From Bacillota bacterium (lineage in GTDB: Bacteria; Bacillota; Ch66): DNA of 64,000 bases. The stretch is from contig JABLXP010000006.1 in the NCBI GenBank assembly GCA_013178045.1, positions 1 to 64,000 on the forward strand, read 5' to 3'. The notes beneath the pieces are model-generated. The model searched no databases. It saw only the letters and a program-made list of their open reading frames with translations, and was not told the origin of the DNA. A program made the position numbers and the translations under genes. Shown here piece by piece: positions 1 through 8,604 of the stretch; positions within the stretch are counted from its first letter, which is position 1; the number at the start of each line of letters is the position of its first letter.

Positions 1-271
1 CCGCGTACTGGCGCATTGTCCAGAAACGGCCGCGGTACATGGTAGGCTGGACCCCGCGGGTGAACGGGTATTGGCCAGGTAGTCCCAGGTCCCGGTCATA
101 GTCCAGGTCCGCTACATCGGCTGGGGTATACAGCCGTTTCACCGGCAGGCCAGAACCAGTGACAAACTCTTCTTGCCGTTCTTTGTTTTTGGCCAGAACT
201 TTACTCAATGGGCCGGTCGCCCAGTCCGCGAGCTTTTGTTCAATTTGTTTGATTTTTTCTCGGTCAAACAT
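1..271 (-). CDS. mcmA: Methylmalonyl-CoA mutase large subunit, N-terminal fragment (partial)
   Basis: Partial gene running off the left edge; only the first 90 codons are present. The product starts [17 protein letters not shown] and contains [20 protein letters not shown] and [16 protein letters not shown]. These are the signature N-terminal segments of B12-dependent acyl-CoA mutases, in which the TRG/PTMY/R.W..RQY elements line the acyl-CoA channel. The enzyme interconverts succinyl-CoA and (R)-methylmalonyl-CoA in propionate metabolism. The ATG at 269-271 is preceded by a GGGAGG ribosome site on the minus strand. A related mutase acting on isobutyryl- or ethylmalonyl-CoA cannot be excluded from this fragment alone. 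It lies downstream of, and is co-oriented with, the CoA-transferase gene, which fits a propionate pathway. Confidence 0.87.
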   Translation of the reverse strand, partial: MFDREKIKQIEQKLADWATGPLSKVLAKNKERQEEFVTGSGLPVKRLYTPADVADLDYDRDLGLPGQYPFTRGVQPTMYRGRFWTMRQYA

Positions 272-436
272 TAAGCTTGCCTCCCTTAACTTATAAAATG
301 GCATACTTATTACCTGGTACTATTAATTGCTCCTAATAAGAATTACTACTGTCTTTTATCTTAACTCCGACATTATGGAGATGCAACCACTTTTTGGCAG
401 TTCTGATTTTGATTAGTAGTAATCATCCCCAATATT

Positions 437-1933
437 TCATGGTTTCATGCTGCCATGCTGCATGAAACGAATATGCCAGGACAGAGCCTCGTTGAGCAGA
501 TGCGGCGTGTGGGCACCAACCTCCCGTTCAGCCCGATCCAGGTAATCCAGCAACATTGGCCGGTAATCAGGATGGGCGCAGTTGTTAATAATTACCCGTG
601 CTCTTTCCCGCGGACTGAGGTTGCGTAAATCTGCCACTCCCTGCTCAGTAATGATCACGTGTACATCATGTTCCGTGTGGTCGACATGGGAGACCATCGG
701 GACAATCGAAGAAATTGCCCCATCTTTAGCAATAGATTCAGTAGCAAAAATGGACAGGTAGGCATTACGGGTAAAATCACCGGACCCGCCGATCCCATTC
801 ATCATCCGGCTTCCCATGATGTGGGTTGAATTGACGTTCCCGTAAATATCCACCTCAATCGCAGTATTCATACTGATCGAGCCAATACGGCGGGCAATTT
901 CCGGGTTATTACTAATTTCCTGCGGCCGGAGAATGATTTTCTCTCGATAGTGATTAATGTTGTTATAAAACCGGACCAATCCTTCTGCCGATGGTGTCAA
1001 GGAAGTGCCCGAAGCAATTCTAATCTTACCTGCATCGATCAGGTCAAAAACAGAGTCCTGAATGACTTCTGAATAAAAATCAAGATTTTCAAATGAGGAA
1101 TCAACCAAGCCAGCTAGAATGGCATTAGCCACGCTGCCAACACCCGATTGCAATGGCAATAAATTTTTCGGTAAACGTCCCTTACGGACTTCGAATTGGA
1201 AGAATTCGATCAAGTTGTTAGCCATACGTTTGCTAATCTCATCAACTGGGGCTAAGGGTCTGACCCGGTCCTTAATATCGGTAATCACAATCGCAGCGAT
1301 CTTCTCTGGGGAACACGGAATGTACGGAGTTCCGATGCGGTCCGCTGCTTTTTTTAGCGGAATAGGAAGACGGTGCGGAGGATCGGCTGGAATATAAATA
1401 TCGTGCATTCCCTCTAATTCTAACGGTTGGCTGATGTTCACTTCCACGATGACCATTTCTGCCTGTTGAACGTAGGAAGGAGTATTACCTACCGAGGTAG
1501 TGGGGATAAGATACCCTTCCTGTGTAATTAACGCTGCCTCAACAATAGCCACATCAATCTTACCAAAGAAACCATACCGGGTCTGTTGGGCCACATGGCT
1601 CAAGTGCAGATCCGTATACATAACCTCACCAGCATTGATGGCTTTACGTAAAGATTCATTGGTTTGGTACGGTAAACGACGGTTGATCACGCCAGCTCTG
1701 GTCAAAGCCCCATCTAACTCGTCGCCGACCGAGGCACCAGTCAAAAGGTTAATCTTAATCCTCTCGCCACCCTCCGCTCGCTTCGCCAGAGCCAAAGGAA
1801 CCGCCTTCGGATAACCTGAAGGAGTAAAGCCACTCGTCGCCACATTCATCCCGTCTTTAATCAGCCTAGCTGCTTCCTCAGCAGAAATGATCTTACTGCG
1901 TAGGGATTGGTTGTGAATTCTTTCATTGCTCAT
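437..1933 (-). CDS. Acetyl-CoA hydrolase/succinyl-CoA:acetate CoA-transferase family protein
   Basis: A protein of about 498 residues that moves CoA between short-chain acyl groups (acetate, succinate, propionate) or hydrolyses acetyl-CoA. It has the family's two-domain layout. The segment DFYSEVIQD (Glu near residue 289) matches the position of the catalytic glutamate that forms the glutamyl-CoA thioester in Cat1/AarC-type enzymes. GGSGDFTRNAYLSIFA and TEQGVADLR are C-terminal family signatures. I place the start at the ATG at 1931-1933 because a GGGGGGAG ribosome site lies 8 bases before it; an in-frame ATG seven codons upstream has no such site. Beside the mutase gene it may act as a propionate or succinate CoA transferase. 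The leader upstream is long and structured. Exact substrate not determinable. Confidence 0.88.
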   Translation of the reverse strand: MSNERIHNQSLRSKIISAEEAARLIKDGMNVATSGFTPSGYPKAVPLALAKRAEGGERIKINLLTGASVGDELDGALTRAGVINRRLPYQTNESLRKAINAGEVMYTDLHLSHVAQQTRYGFFGKIDVAIVEAALITQEGYLIPTTSVGNTPSYVQQAEMVIVEVNISQPLELEGMHDIYIPADPPHRLPIPLKKAADRIGTPYIPCSPEKIAAIVITDIKDRVRPLAPVDEISKRMANNLIEFFQFEVRKGRLPKNLLPLQSGVGSVANAILAGLVDSSFENLDFYSEVIQDSVFDLIDAGKIRIASGTSLTPSAEGLVRFYNNINHYREKIILRPQEISNNPEIARRIGSISMNTAIEVDIYGNVNSTHIMGSRMMNGIGGSGDFTRNAYLSIFATESIAKDGAISSIVPMVSHVDHTEHDVHVIITEQGVADLRNLSPRERARVIINNCAHPDYRPMLLDYLDRAEREVGAHTPHLLNEALSWHIRFMQHGSMKP

Positions 1934-2192
1934 ATCATATCTCCCCCCAAACACTCACAATAACATTTGACATTACATAACTCTAACAACAACCAGCCGT
2001 AACTCCTGAGTTCTAACTGAATTTCCCATCTTGCCGCACTGAGTTCATCCCTTGTCCTTACTTTATTGGATCACCCCCTACCTTCTGAAAACTATTCGTC
2101 CTGAGATAACAAAAACTTAGCTTGCGCCAAGCTTCAGCGCAGGCAAAAGTCAAGTGGCACTTATGTCAATCAAAATTTATATTTTCTGATTG

Positions 2193-2275
2193 AAAAAAAA
2201 TCCCGGCCTGGGTAAATCAAGTACGTCAAAAGTACTAATGATTTATCCCTAGCCGGGTTCTACCTACTTTTACAA
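2193..2275 (-). promoter_or_regulatory. Leader element B: second copy with a long hairpin and T8 run (possible attenuator)
   Basis: On the minus strand this opens GTAAAAGTAGGTAGAACCC, almost identical to element A. It then forms a very long near-perfect stem: CCCGGC/GCCGGG outside, TAAATCA/TGATTTA in the middle, AGTAC/GTACT at the tip. It ends in eight T residues, as an intrinsic terminator would. The inner stem sequence is unrelated to that of element A while the flanks are conserved, suggesting selection on the shared flanks. It lies about 260 bases before the CoA-transferase start codon. Confidence 0.5.
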
Positions 2276-2300
2276 AAGGATGATGCTCCCGTCCAAGATA

Positions 2301-2371
2301 CAAAAAACCCGGCTTCAGCCTGATATACCTTCGGTATATTAAGCCCTCGCCGGGTTCTACTTACTTTTACA
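2301..2371 (-). promoter_or_regulatory. Leader element A: conserved 5' segment, hairpin and T run (possible attenuator)
   Basis: Read on the minus strand, this begins GTAAAAGTAAGTAGAACCC, forms an outer CCCGGC/GCCGGG stem enclosing an inner GATATACC/GGTATAT hairpin, and ends in a TTTTTT run. The same opening sequence and outer stem recur in element B about 100 bases downstream in the transcript. No minus-strand gene lies upstream, so this is not the terminator of another gene. It sits in the 5' leader of the CoA-transferase gene. I do not recognise a known riboswitch class. Confidence 0.5.
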
Positions 2372-2774
2372 CGAGAGACAGTCCTCTGCCATAAGTAGAA
2401 TGGCATAACTCTATATCATTATCTTATCTTATATTTATATTATAGCATTTCTACATCCATTTTCAACTTCCTGCTAAGATAATCTTATTTTTTCATAGAT
2501 ATTTTTTCTGGAAAAGCATTTTCAAAGCGAAATGTTTTGCTCCTTACGAAAACCCAAAATGGCTGCTCTGTATAAATATTTAACACAGATGGCAGACATA
2601 TCCTAATTAATTTAGCCTACATTCATGTAAATTTTTTCATTATTAGTTATAAAAATTGAAGGAATTATATCAGTCGCGTCGAATCTAAATCAAAATTATA
2701 GTGCTTTTGAGGCCCAGAATTTTGCGGCAACCAAGTAAAATAACCAATAACAAAACCAAGAAGGAGTGAATATT

Positions 2775-2984
2775 TTGAATGTTGGAAATCCCAGTGAAAA
2801 CATTATAATTAACGAAAAATGGTGCAAAGGCTGCCGCATCTGTATAGATTTTTGCCCCAAAGACGTGCTGGTGCTGCGGCAGGACAAAGCCTATCCAGCA
2901 CAGCCTGAGGCGTGCACCTTCTGCGGTCTTTGCGAATTACGTTGCCCCGACTTTGCGATCACGTTGAGGAGGAACAACAAGTGA
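2775..2984 (+). CDS. korD: 2-oxoacid:ferredoxin oxidoreductase, delta (ferredoxin-like) subunit
   Basis: Small two-cluster ferredoxin subunit of about 69 residues. Two canonical 4Fe-4S motifs are visible, CKGCRICIDFCP and CTFCGLCELRCP, which carry electrons from the TPP/Fe-S core to external ferredoxin. The start is probably the TTG at 2775, eight bases after GAAGGAG. An in-frame GTG at 2766 overlaps that ribosome site and is less likely. It is the first gene of a tightly packed operon: its TGA overlaps the GTG start of the alpha subunit in a GTGA junction. Confidence 0.88.
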   Translation: MNVGNPSENIIINEKWCKGCRICIDFCPKDVLVLRQDKAYPAQPEACTFCGLCELRCPDFAITLRRNNK

Positions 2985-4135
2985 ACAGCGCCAAATTATT
3001 ACAAGGGAATGAGGCCTGCGTGCTAGGCGCTCTAGCCGCTGGCATGCGTTTCTACGCTGGCTATCCGATTACTCCCTCCACGGAAATTGCCGAGGCTTGT
3101 GCGAAAGAACTACCGCGCGTGGGGGGGAAATTCATTCAGATGGAAGATGAGATTGGCAGTATGGCTGCGGTGATCGGAGCTTCGCTGGCCGGCCTCAAGG
3201 CAATGACCGCCACCAGCGGGCCGGGGTTCTCCCTCAAGCAAGAAAACCTGGGTTTCGCCGCCGTAGCTGAAGTACCGTGTGTTGTGGTTAATGTTATGCG
3301 GGGCGGTCCCAGTACCGGTTTACCAACATCGCCATCACAAGGAGATGTGATGCAGGCACGCTGGGGAACACATGGTGACCACCCGATCATCGCTCTTTCC
3401 CCCGCTTCGGTGAAGGAAACGTACGATTTAACGATTCGGGCCTTTAACCTCAGCGAAAAATACCGCACCCCAGTTATTTTGTTAATGGACGAAGTAATTG
3501 GCCATATGCGGGAAAGAGTAGCCTTACCATCAGCAGACGAAATCGAGATCATCAACCGAACTAAGCCGCAACAAGCGGAAAAGGGTAAATACCTGCCGTA
3601 TGATGCCGATCCGGAAGGTGGCGTACCGCCGATGGCCGTTTACGGTGAAGGTTTTCATTTCCATGTCACCGGGTTGCTCCACGACCGTTCGGGCTTTCCT
3701 ACTTCCGACCCCAAAGTGTCCAGCGCCCTGTTAAACCGGCTGGCCAAAAAAATTGAGCTCAATCGTGCTGACATTGTCCAATACGTCACGGATTCACTGG
3801 AAGACGCCGAACTGGCGATTATTGCTTACGGGGCAACTGCCCGTTCCGCGATGCGGGCGATGCGGCAGGCACGGGAGCAAGGAATCAGGGTTGGACTCTT
3901 CCGGCCATTAACCATCTGGCCATTCCCGGTGGAAGCCGTGCGGCAGCTGGCTTCCCGGGTTAAGGCGATCCTGGTACCGGAAATGAACCTCGGTCAGCTG
4001 GTCTTAGAAGTAGAGCGGGTGGTTGCTGGACAGACCAGGGTCATCGGCCTTTCCGACGTGTCGGGCGAGCTGTTTAAACCAGAAGACATTCTAACCCGCA
4101 TTCAGGAGGTGAGTCAGGATGCCCGAAATGCTTAG
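2981..4135 (+). CDS. korA: 2-oxoacid:ferredoxin oxidoreductase, alpha subunit
   Basis: A 384-residue alpha subunit of a ferredoxin-dependent 2-oxoacid oxidoreductase, most like the 2-oxoglutarate (KGOR) group. It contains the pyrimidine-binding domain, with AGYPITPSTEIAE near the N-terminus and the TSGPGFSLKQENLGFA segment. The C-terminal transketolase-like domain has IIAYGATARSAMRA and GLFRPLTIWPFP. The GTG start at 2981 has a GAGGAGGAA ribosome site and overlaps the delta-subunit stop. With the beta subunit it forms the TPP-binding catalytic core that converts a 2-oxoacid plus CoA to acyl-CoA and CO2, or the reverse reductive carboxylation. The substrate (2-oxoglutarate or a branched-chain 2-oxoacid) is inferred from family resemblance only. 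Confidence 0.9.
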   Translation: MNSAKLLQGNEACVLGALAAGMRFYAGYPITPSTEIAEACAKELPRVGGKFIQMEDEIGSMAAVIGASLAGLKAMTATSGPGFSLKQENLGFAAVAEVPCVVVNVMRGGPSTGLPTSPSQGDVMQARWGTHGDHPIIALSPASVKETYDLTIRAFNLSEKYRTPVILLMDEVIGHMRERVALPSADEIEIINRTKPQQAEKGKYLPYDADPEGGVPPMAVYGEGFHFHVTGLLHDRSGFPTSDPKVSSALLNRLAKKIELNRADIVQYVTDSLEDAELAIIAYGATARSAMRAMRQAREQGIRVGLFRPLTIWPFPVEAVRQLASRVKAILVPEMNLGQLVLEVERVVAGQTRVIGLSDVSGELFKPEDILTRIQEVSQDARNA

Positions 4136-4946
4136 TTACTTTCGCCTGGATAAGATGCCGCACATCTGGTGTCCTGGTTGCGGGCACGGTATTATTCTCG
4201 GAGCAGTAATTCGAGCAGTTGATGCACTCGACCTCGACCGCGACCGAGTGGTGTTTGTCTCCGGGATCGGCTGCTCATCCCGGGCGACCGGTTACCTTAA
4301 TTTTGACACTCTGCACACCACCCACGGACGCGCCCTAGCTTTCGCCACTGGAGTCAAGTTGGCCAAACCTGAGTTAGAGGTAATCGTCCTCACTGGTGAC
4401 GGGGACAGTGCTGCAATTGGCGGAAACCACCTTATTCACGCCGCCCGGCGGAACATTAACCTGACTACCATCGTTTTTAACAACAGTATTTACGGCATGA
4501 CCAGTGGTCAGTCGTCACCACTGACACCCCAATCCAGTTTTGCCACCACTGCTCCATATGGGAACGTGGAACGAAACTTTGACCTGTGTGAATTAGCCAT
4601 TGCTGCCGGCGCCACCTACGTTGCTCGGGGCACTGCTTACCATACCAAGCTATTGATCGATTTAATTAAAAAAGGCATTCAAAACAAGGGATTTTCTTTG
4701 ATTGAAGCGGTTAGCCAGTGCCCTACCTATTATGGACGAAAAAACAAACAGGGTTCAGCCGTCGATATGCTGCGCTGGCAAAAAGAGCATGCGGTACCAC
4801 TGCAGTTAGTCAAACAAAAAGGGAAAGAAAATTTCCCGGACAAATTCGTAATTGGTGAACTCTTTGCTACCCCAGCCCCTGAGTTCACCCAGGAGTATAC
4901 CAAGATTATCGAAAAAGCACAAGGAGTAAAGCAGAGCTATGAGTAG
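4119..4946 (+). CDS. korB: 2-oxoacid:ferredoxin oxidoreductase, beta subunit
   Basis: A 275-residue TPP- and 4Fe-4S-binding beta subunit. Visible motifs are IWCPGCGHGI (cluster cysteines), SGIGCSSR, the TPP/Mg motif GDGDSAAIGGNH followed by NNSIYGMTSGQ, and a late cysteine in SQCPTYYGRKN. Length fits the KorB/VorB family, which lacks the long C-terminal extension of pyruvate oxidoreductase beta chains. It overlaps the alpha-subunit gene by 17 bases and the gamma-subunit gene by 8 bases, so translation is probably coupled. Confidence 0.92.
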   Translation: MPEMLSYFRLDKMPHIWCPGCGHGIILGAVIRAVDALDLDRDRVVFVSGIGCSSRATGYLNFDTLHTTHGRALAFATGVKLAKPELEVIVLTGDGDSAAIGGNHLIHAARRNINLTTIVFNNSIYGMTSGQSSPLTPQSSFATTAPYGNVERNFDLCELAIAAGATYVARGTAYHTKLLIDLIKKGIQNKGFSLIEAVSQCPTYYGRKNKQGSAVDMLRWQKEHAVPLQLVKQKGKENFPDKFVIGELFATPAPEFTQEYTKIIEKAQGVKQSYE

Positions 4947-5466
4947 AACAGAAATCCGTTTAAGTGGTTCAGGCGGCCAGGGGTTAATTCTGGCCGGTAT
5001 TATCCTGGCGGAAGCGGCTATCCTGGATGGGAAAAACGCCGTTCAAACGCAATCGTATGGGCCGGAAGCTCGCGGGGGCGCCAGTCGGGCTGAGGTAATC
5101 ATCAGCAACGATGAAATCGATTATCCAAAGGTAATCTCTCCCGATTTGCTGCTGGCTTTAACTAATCAGGCCTGTCAAAAATTTTTACCGTCCCTTAAAA
5201 CGGACGGCATCCTGATTATTGATTCATCCATTCCCACCCCGGTCACATCCGCCAGGGTCTATTCCTTGCCCATTATTGAGACCGCAGAAAAAAAAGTTGG
5301 CCGCCAGGGGGTAGCCAATATCGTCGCGCTGGGAGTGATCACCGCTTTAACCGAGATCGCTTCCCCAGAATCGATTGAACAGGCGGTGCTTCAGCGCGTC
5401 CCCCAAGGAACAGAGGCTCTTAACCGTCAAGCGCTTGCCTGCGGGAAACAACTGGTAAGCAGGTAA
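4939..5466 (+). CDS. korC: 2-oxoacid:ferredoxin oxidoreductase, gamma subunit
   Basis: A 175-residue gamma subunit, last gene of the four-gene oxidoreductase operon. The N-terminus IRLSGSGGQGLILAGIILAE is the CoA-binding family signature, followed by QSYGPEARGGASRAEVIIS. Together the four genes have the D-A-B-C order typical of KGOR enzymes in anaerobic bacteria and archaea. A GGCGGCCA inverted repeat about 25 bases after the stop probably ends the transcript. Confidence 0.91.
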   Translation: MSRTEIRLSGSGGQGLILAGIILAEAAILDGKNAVQTQSYGPEARGGASRAEVIISNDEIDYPKVISPDLLLALTNQACQKFLPSLKTDGILIIDSSIPTPVTSARVYSLPIIETAEKKVGRQGVANIVALGVITALTEIASPESIEQAVLQRVPQGTEALNRQALACGKQLVSR

Positions 5467-5488
5467 ATACAATTTAACGGCACTAACA

Positions 5489-5516
5489 AAGGCGGCCAGA
5501 AATACTTGGCCGCCTT
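5489..5516. terminator. Inverted repeat between convergent genes, probable bidirectional terminator
   Basis: The arms AAGGCGGCCA and TGGCCGCCTT are perfectly complementary around an 8-base loop. It sits between the end of the plus-strand kor operon and the end of a minus-strand small membrane-protein gene. There is no strong T run on either side, so termination efficiency is uncertain. Confidence 0.6.
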
Positions 5517-5534
5517 GAAATATAATTCCGCGTG

Positions 5535-5753
5535 CTAGCGGAACCGCTTACAGACAATCAACAACGTAAGCAAGACCAGAGACAAAAGCAACCCGATTGA
5601 ACCCAAAACATCAAGGCCCCTGGTCAGAGCCGTAACCTGAATACGCAATACCGCTACTGTTAAGACCTTAAACAGAATCATCATCATGATAAATGTTCTC
5701 AGCCGGGGTACCACCTCGGGGTCAGTAAACACATCAATAATCCGTTCAATCAC
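5535..5753 (-). CDS. Small membrane protein of unknown function
   Basis: A 72-residue hydrophobic protein, not recognised. Two predicted membrane segments are visible, around residues 20-36 (FIMMMILFKVLTVAVLR) and 47-67 (LGSIGLLLSLVLLTLLIVC), with a short charged N-terminus and a basic C-terminal KRFR. Its start overlaps the end of the upstream sensor kinase gene by 4 bases, so the two are probably translated together, which suggests a partner or accessory role for the kinase. No enzymatic motif is visible. Confidence 0.65.
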   Translation of the reverse strand: MIERIIDVFTDPEVVPRLRTFIMMMILFKVLTVAVLRIQVTALTRGLDVLGSIGLLLSLVLLTLLIVCKRFR

Positions 5754-7399
5754 AGTTTTTCCTCCTTGAATAAATTTCTCCGTTCACGGTCAACCGGCAA
5801 CCAGACGGTTACCGTTGACCCCCGCCCCATTTCAGAGTTGATATCAATCCATCCCCCGTAATTATCGATGATCCGTGATGAGATCGTGAGCCCAAGACCC
5901 GTTCCAGTTTCTTTGGTAGTAAAGAACGGATCAAAGATCTTTTTCAGCAAAACTTTGGGAATTCCTGCTCCAGTATCGGTAAAACTAATTTCAATTAAAT
6001 TCGACAGAAAGTGGTGTTTGGTCTTAATTGTGAGGCGCCCATCTTCACCCATCGCTTCAAAGGCGTTCTTAATGATATTGAAAAAAACCTGTCGGATGTG
6101 ACTGGGATCAACAGTAATCTCCGGCATGTTCTCGTCTAAAACCTGCTCTACCGTACATCCCCTCATGAGGGCCTCATTTTCTAACAAAAGGGAAACTTCC
6201 CAAAGAAGTTTATTAACATTCACCTTCTGCAGATGGGGAGCTTGCGGCTTGGCCAGTAATAAAAAATCGGTAATAATTTTATTGACCCGGTCAATCTCCG
6301 CGATGATTATCTGAAGATACTCTTTTTCCATCAAATCATCACTAAAGCGTTTCTCCAGGAGTTGAATAAAACCCCGGGCAGCCGTCAACGGGTTGCGAAT
6401 CTCATGCGCCATGCCGGCAGCTAACTCCCCAACTGCCGCCAGCTTCTCTGCCTGCCGAACCTGATCCTCTCGGCGGCGTTCATCATTGCGTCGAATCTTT
6501 TCGATAAAAGCGATGATCACCAGCACCAGCAAAAACAGGATAAATGAGTTAATAGTAAACCTGCGGTGGGCACTGTAATAAACCTCGGAAGCCGGCTGAG
6601 AAACCAGCACCCCCAAAGTGGTATTCGGCACTGGTTTATAAGAACACAGGTAAACTTTGTGATCGCTCTGATTTTCATATTCCACGGTCCCTGCTTCACC
6701 CGCTAAAAGCGCCTGCACATGTGGGTAACCAGACAAATCCTCCGGCCAATCAGTTGGGCCTGTGGTTACAATCACGTGCCCGGTCTTATCCAGGATCGTA
6801 ATATATCCCTGGCTGCCTACTTTAACGCTGGACAGTTGTCGGGTTAAATCCTGGAGGGCAATACTGGCATTGAGCGCTCCAATGATCTGCCGGTTCGGGC
6901 TTCCTTCAGGTTGGTTAAAGATCGGTACAGCTACGACGATAACCAACTCACCGCTGATCCGTCCAAGTACCTTTTTAGAAACCGCTGGTCGACCAGTTTG
7001 CATCACTTCAATAAAGTAATCCCGGTCAGCCATATTGACCCGCCTGTCCTTAGCCAACCGCTGGCTGATAACCACATCCCCCTCACGGTTGGTGATAAAG
7101 ATGTCATGGTAGCCGGGATATGTTCGATAAAAAGTTTTCAATATTTCCTTGGTGGCCTCAGCATCATTCCGCATGATCGGATCCAGGGCAGCCAGAGAAG
7201 AAAAAAGCAAATGGGAGCGTGAAATAAAGTTCTCCAGATAGACAGAAATGGCATCAGCCATCTCAAAATTGGTTTGTCGAATCCGCTCTTTTTCCAGTTC
7301 CACGGCTCCCTGGATCAGATAAAAACCTAAAGCGCTAACCAAGCAAATGATTAGCGCGATGCTGACAATCTGGGTTAAAGCATGTTTTTTACCAAACAC
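5750..7399 (-). CDS. Cache-domain membrane sensor histidine kinase (orphan)
   Basis: A kinase of about 549 residues with a membrane segment at residues 11-30, an extracytoplasmic Cache-type sensor region at about 35-270, and a second membrane segment at about 284-299. HisKA (H332 in AHEIRNPLTA) and HATPase domains follow, with the N box NIIKNAFEAM, DTGAGIP and GTGLGLT. I chose the GTG at 7397-7399 because GAGGTG lies 6 bases upstream; the reading frame stays open 39 codons further without a site. No response regulator gene lies next to it, so it may feed a phosphorelay such as the sporulation relay (inference from similar orphan kinases). The ligand is unknown; Cache domains often bind small organic acids or amino acids. 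Confidence 0.85.
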   Translation of the reverse strand: MFGKKHALTQIVSIALIICLVSALGFYLIQGAVELEKERIRQTNFEMADAISVYLENFISRSHLLFSSLAALDPIMRNDAEATKEILKTFYRTYPGYHDIFITNREGDVVISQRLAKDRRVNMADRDYFIEVMQTGRPAVSKKVLGRISGELVIVVAVPIFNQPEGSPNRQIIGALNASIALQDLTRQLSSVKVGSQGYITILDKTGHVIVTTGPTDWPEDLSGYPHVQALLAGEAGTVEYENQSDHKVYLCSYKPVPNTTLGVLVSQPASEVYYSAHRRFTINSFILFLLVLVIIAFIEKIRRNDERRREDQVRQAEKLAAVGELAAGMAHEIRNPLTAARGFIQLLEKRFSDDLMEKEYLQIIIAEIDRVNKIITDFLLLAKPQAPHLQKVNVNKLLWEVSLLLENEALMRGCTVEQVLDENMPEITVDPSHIRQVFFNIIKNAFEAMGEDGRLTIKTKHHFLSNLIEISFTDTGAGIPKVLLKKIFDPFFTTKETGTGLGLTISSRIIDNYGGWIDINSEMGRGSTVTVWLPVDRERRNLFKEEKL

Positions 7400-7590
7400 T
7401 ACCGTCACCTCAATCAGCAAGCAATCCGAAGCTGGAACCGCTATCCTTCGAAAATCTGACTGCATCCACAAAGAACTGTTTGACTTATATTTGCATATTC
7501 TATCTTCATACGACAATTTCCTGCTCCTGACAGAAAAGAAATATCTTTGTAACCAATATGATTTGTAGCAAAGGCAGCAAATATTTCCAG

Positions 7591-8523
7591 CTAATCTGTG
7601 ATTCTAACCTGACGATTTTTATGGTATGGATGCAAGATAGAATCCAGCAGTTCTAAGCTGGCATCAAAAACCACGGTCGCGCTGTGCATAAAATCATTCT
7701 TGAGAAAATAACGCAGGTCCAAAAAATTGACAATGTGCTTGTCCTCACTTTGCGTATAAAAAACATGCACAAATGGAGAAAAAGAACAAAACATTTGCCC
7801 CAGCTTAGTTTGTTTCGCCAGATTAATAACCTGGTTTTCGTTTTGCCGTTTTAACCGGCGGCGGGTCTCCCAGTGCCGCGGCAGCCAGCGACAATAGCCG
7901 ACAATTTGTTCTTCGGCCGTCTCTATAATAAAATCCCAACACAGTAGCCCAAGTTGTGAAGGAAAGACGGCAATCTTCGCCCCCGGAGCATATGCTTGCT
8001 TCAGGGCTGTCCGAACCATCTCCCGCATCACCACCCGGAACCCGACATAACCCAGCACCAGGCCACTTACTGACCTGACCGATAACCAGGAACCCCAAAG
8101 TCCGCCTAAAAGCAGTCCAGTAATTACCGGATCAAACAATGTCAATAGTCCACAGGAAAACTTTCGGCGTTTAAATGGCCAGAGGATTTGCGCCCCGTAT
8201 GAATTCAGCACATCAATTACCAGATGAGACAAACACCCAAGAAATGTCCAAAGAAGTAAGACGTGAATTGGGGTAAAATTATAGGCTTGATGCAAAAACA
8301 GGCCGGCTGAGACTGACAATAAGCTCAATCCGACCAGTGAATGGGAAAAGCCGCGGTGATGTTTCAGGTATAACACATCACCACCCAGTTGAAAAACAAT
8401 ATCGGCGTCTGGCAGCAAAGACCCCACTATTGAGGCTACCGTCGCTGGGTTGAGCCAAGACGAAGAAGAGCCAGAAAAATTGGCGATGGTGATCCCAACC
8501 AGGACGTGAGTAACTGGATCCAT
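7591..8523 (-). CDS. Membrane-bound metal-dependent hydrolase, YdjM/DUF457 family
   Basis: A protein of about 310 residues beginning MDPVTHVLVGITIA. It has the family's metal-ligand pattern: the early DPVTH, an acidic/His segment LPDADIVF, KHHRGFSHSLVG and the following HLVIDVLNSYG. Several hydrophobic segments make it an integral membrane protein. The C-terminal half, from about residue 200, is soluble-looking and basic. Members are annotated as membrane-bound metal-dependent hydrolases, some linked to the SOS response, but their substrate is not known. The start at 8521-8523 aligns with the family N-terminus; the upstream in-frame extension to 8595 lacks family resemblance. Confidence 0.75.
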   Translation of the reverse strand: MDPVTHVLVGITIANFSGSSSSWLNPATVASIVGSLLPDADIVFQLGGDVLYLKHHRGFSHSLVGLSLLSVSAGLFLHQAYNFTPIHVLLLWTFLGCLSHLVIDVLNSYGAQILWPFKRRKFSCGLLTLFDPVITGLLLGGLWGSWLSVRSVSGLVLGYVGFRVVMREMVRTALKQAYAPGAKIAVFPSQLGLLCWDFIIETAEEQIVGYCRWLPRHWETRRRLKRQNENQVINLAKQTKLGQMFCSFSPFVHVFYTQSEDKHIVNFLDLRYFLKNDFMHSATVVFDASLELLDSILHPYHKNRQVRITD

Positions 8524-8604
8524 TTCATTGTAACCCCTTCCCACACCAGCCTTGAGTCCATTCTTAGTGTAAGCTGGAGTGTCCGGGAAATCCACCGGTA
8601 AATT

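Larger units (their letters stand above)
1934..2774. other. 841-bp AT-rich intergenic region between two divergent operons
   Basis: No convincing gene is seen here. The region separates the minus-strand CoA-transferase gene from the plus-strand kor operon and must hold promoters for both. Between 2193 and 2371 it holds two similar hairpin elements, listed separately, oriented as a leader of the minus-strand gene. A small inverted repeat TGCCAT...ATGGCA lies near 2388-2406. The stretch 2400-2700 is very AT-rich without recognisable coding potential. The plus strand ends in a strong ribosome site (GAAGGAG) at about 2759-2766. Confidence 0.6.
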
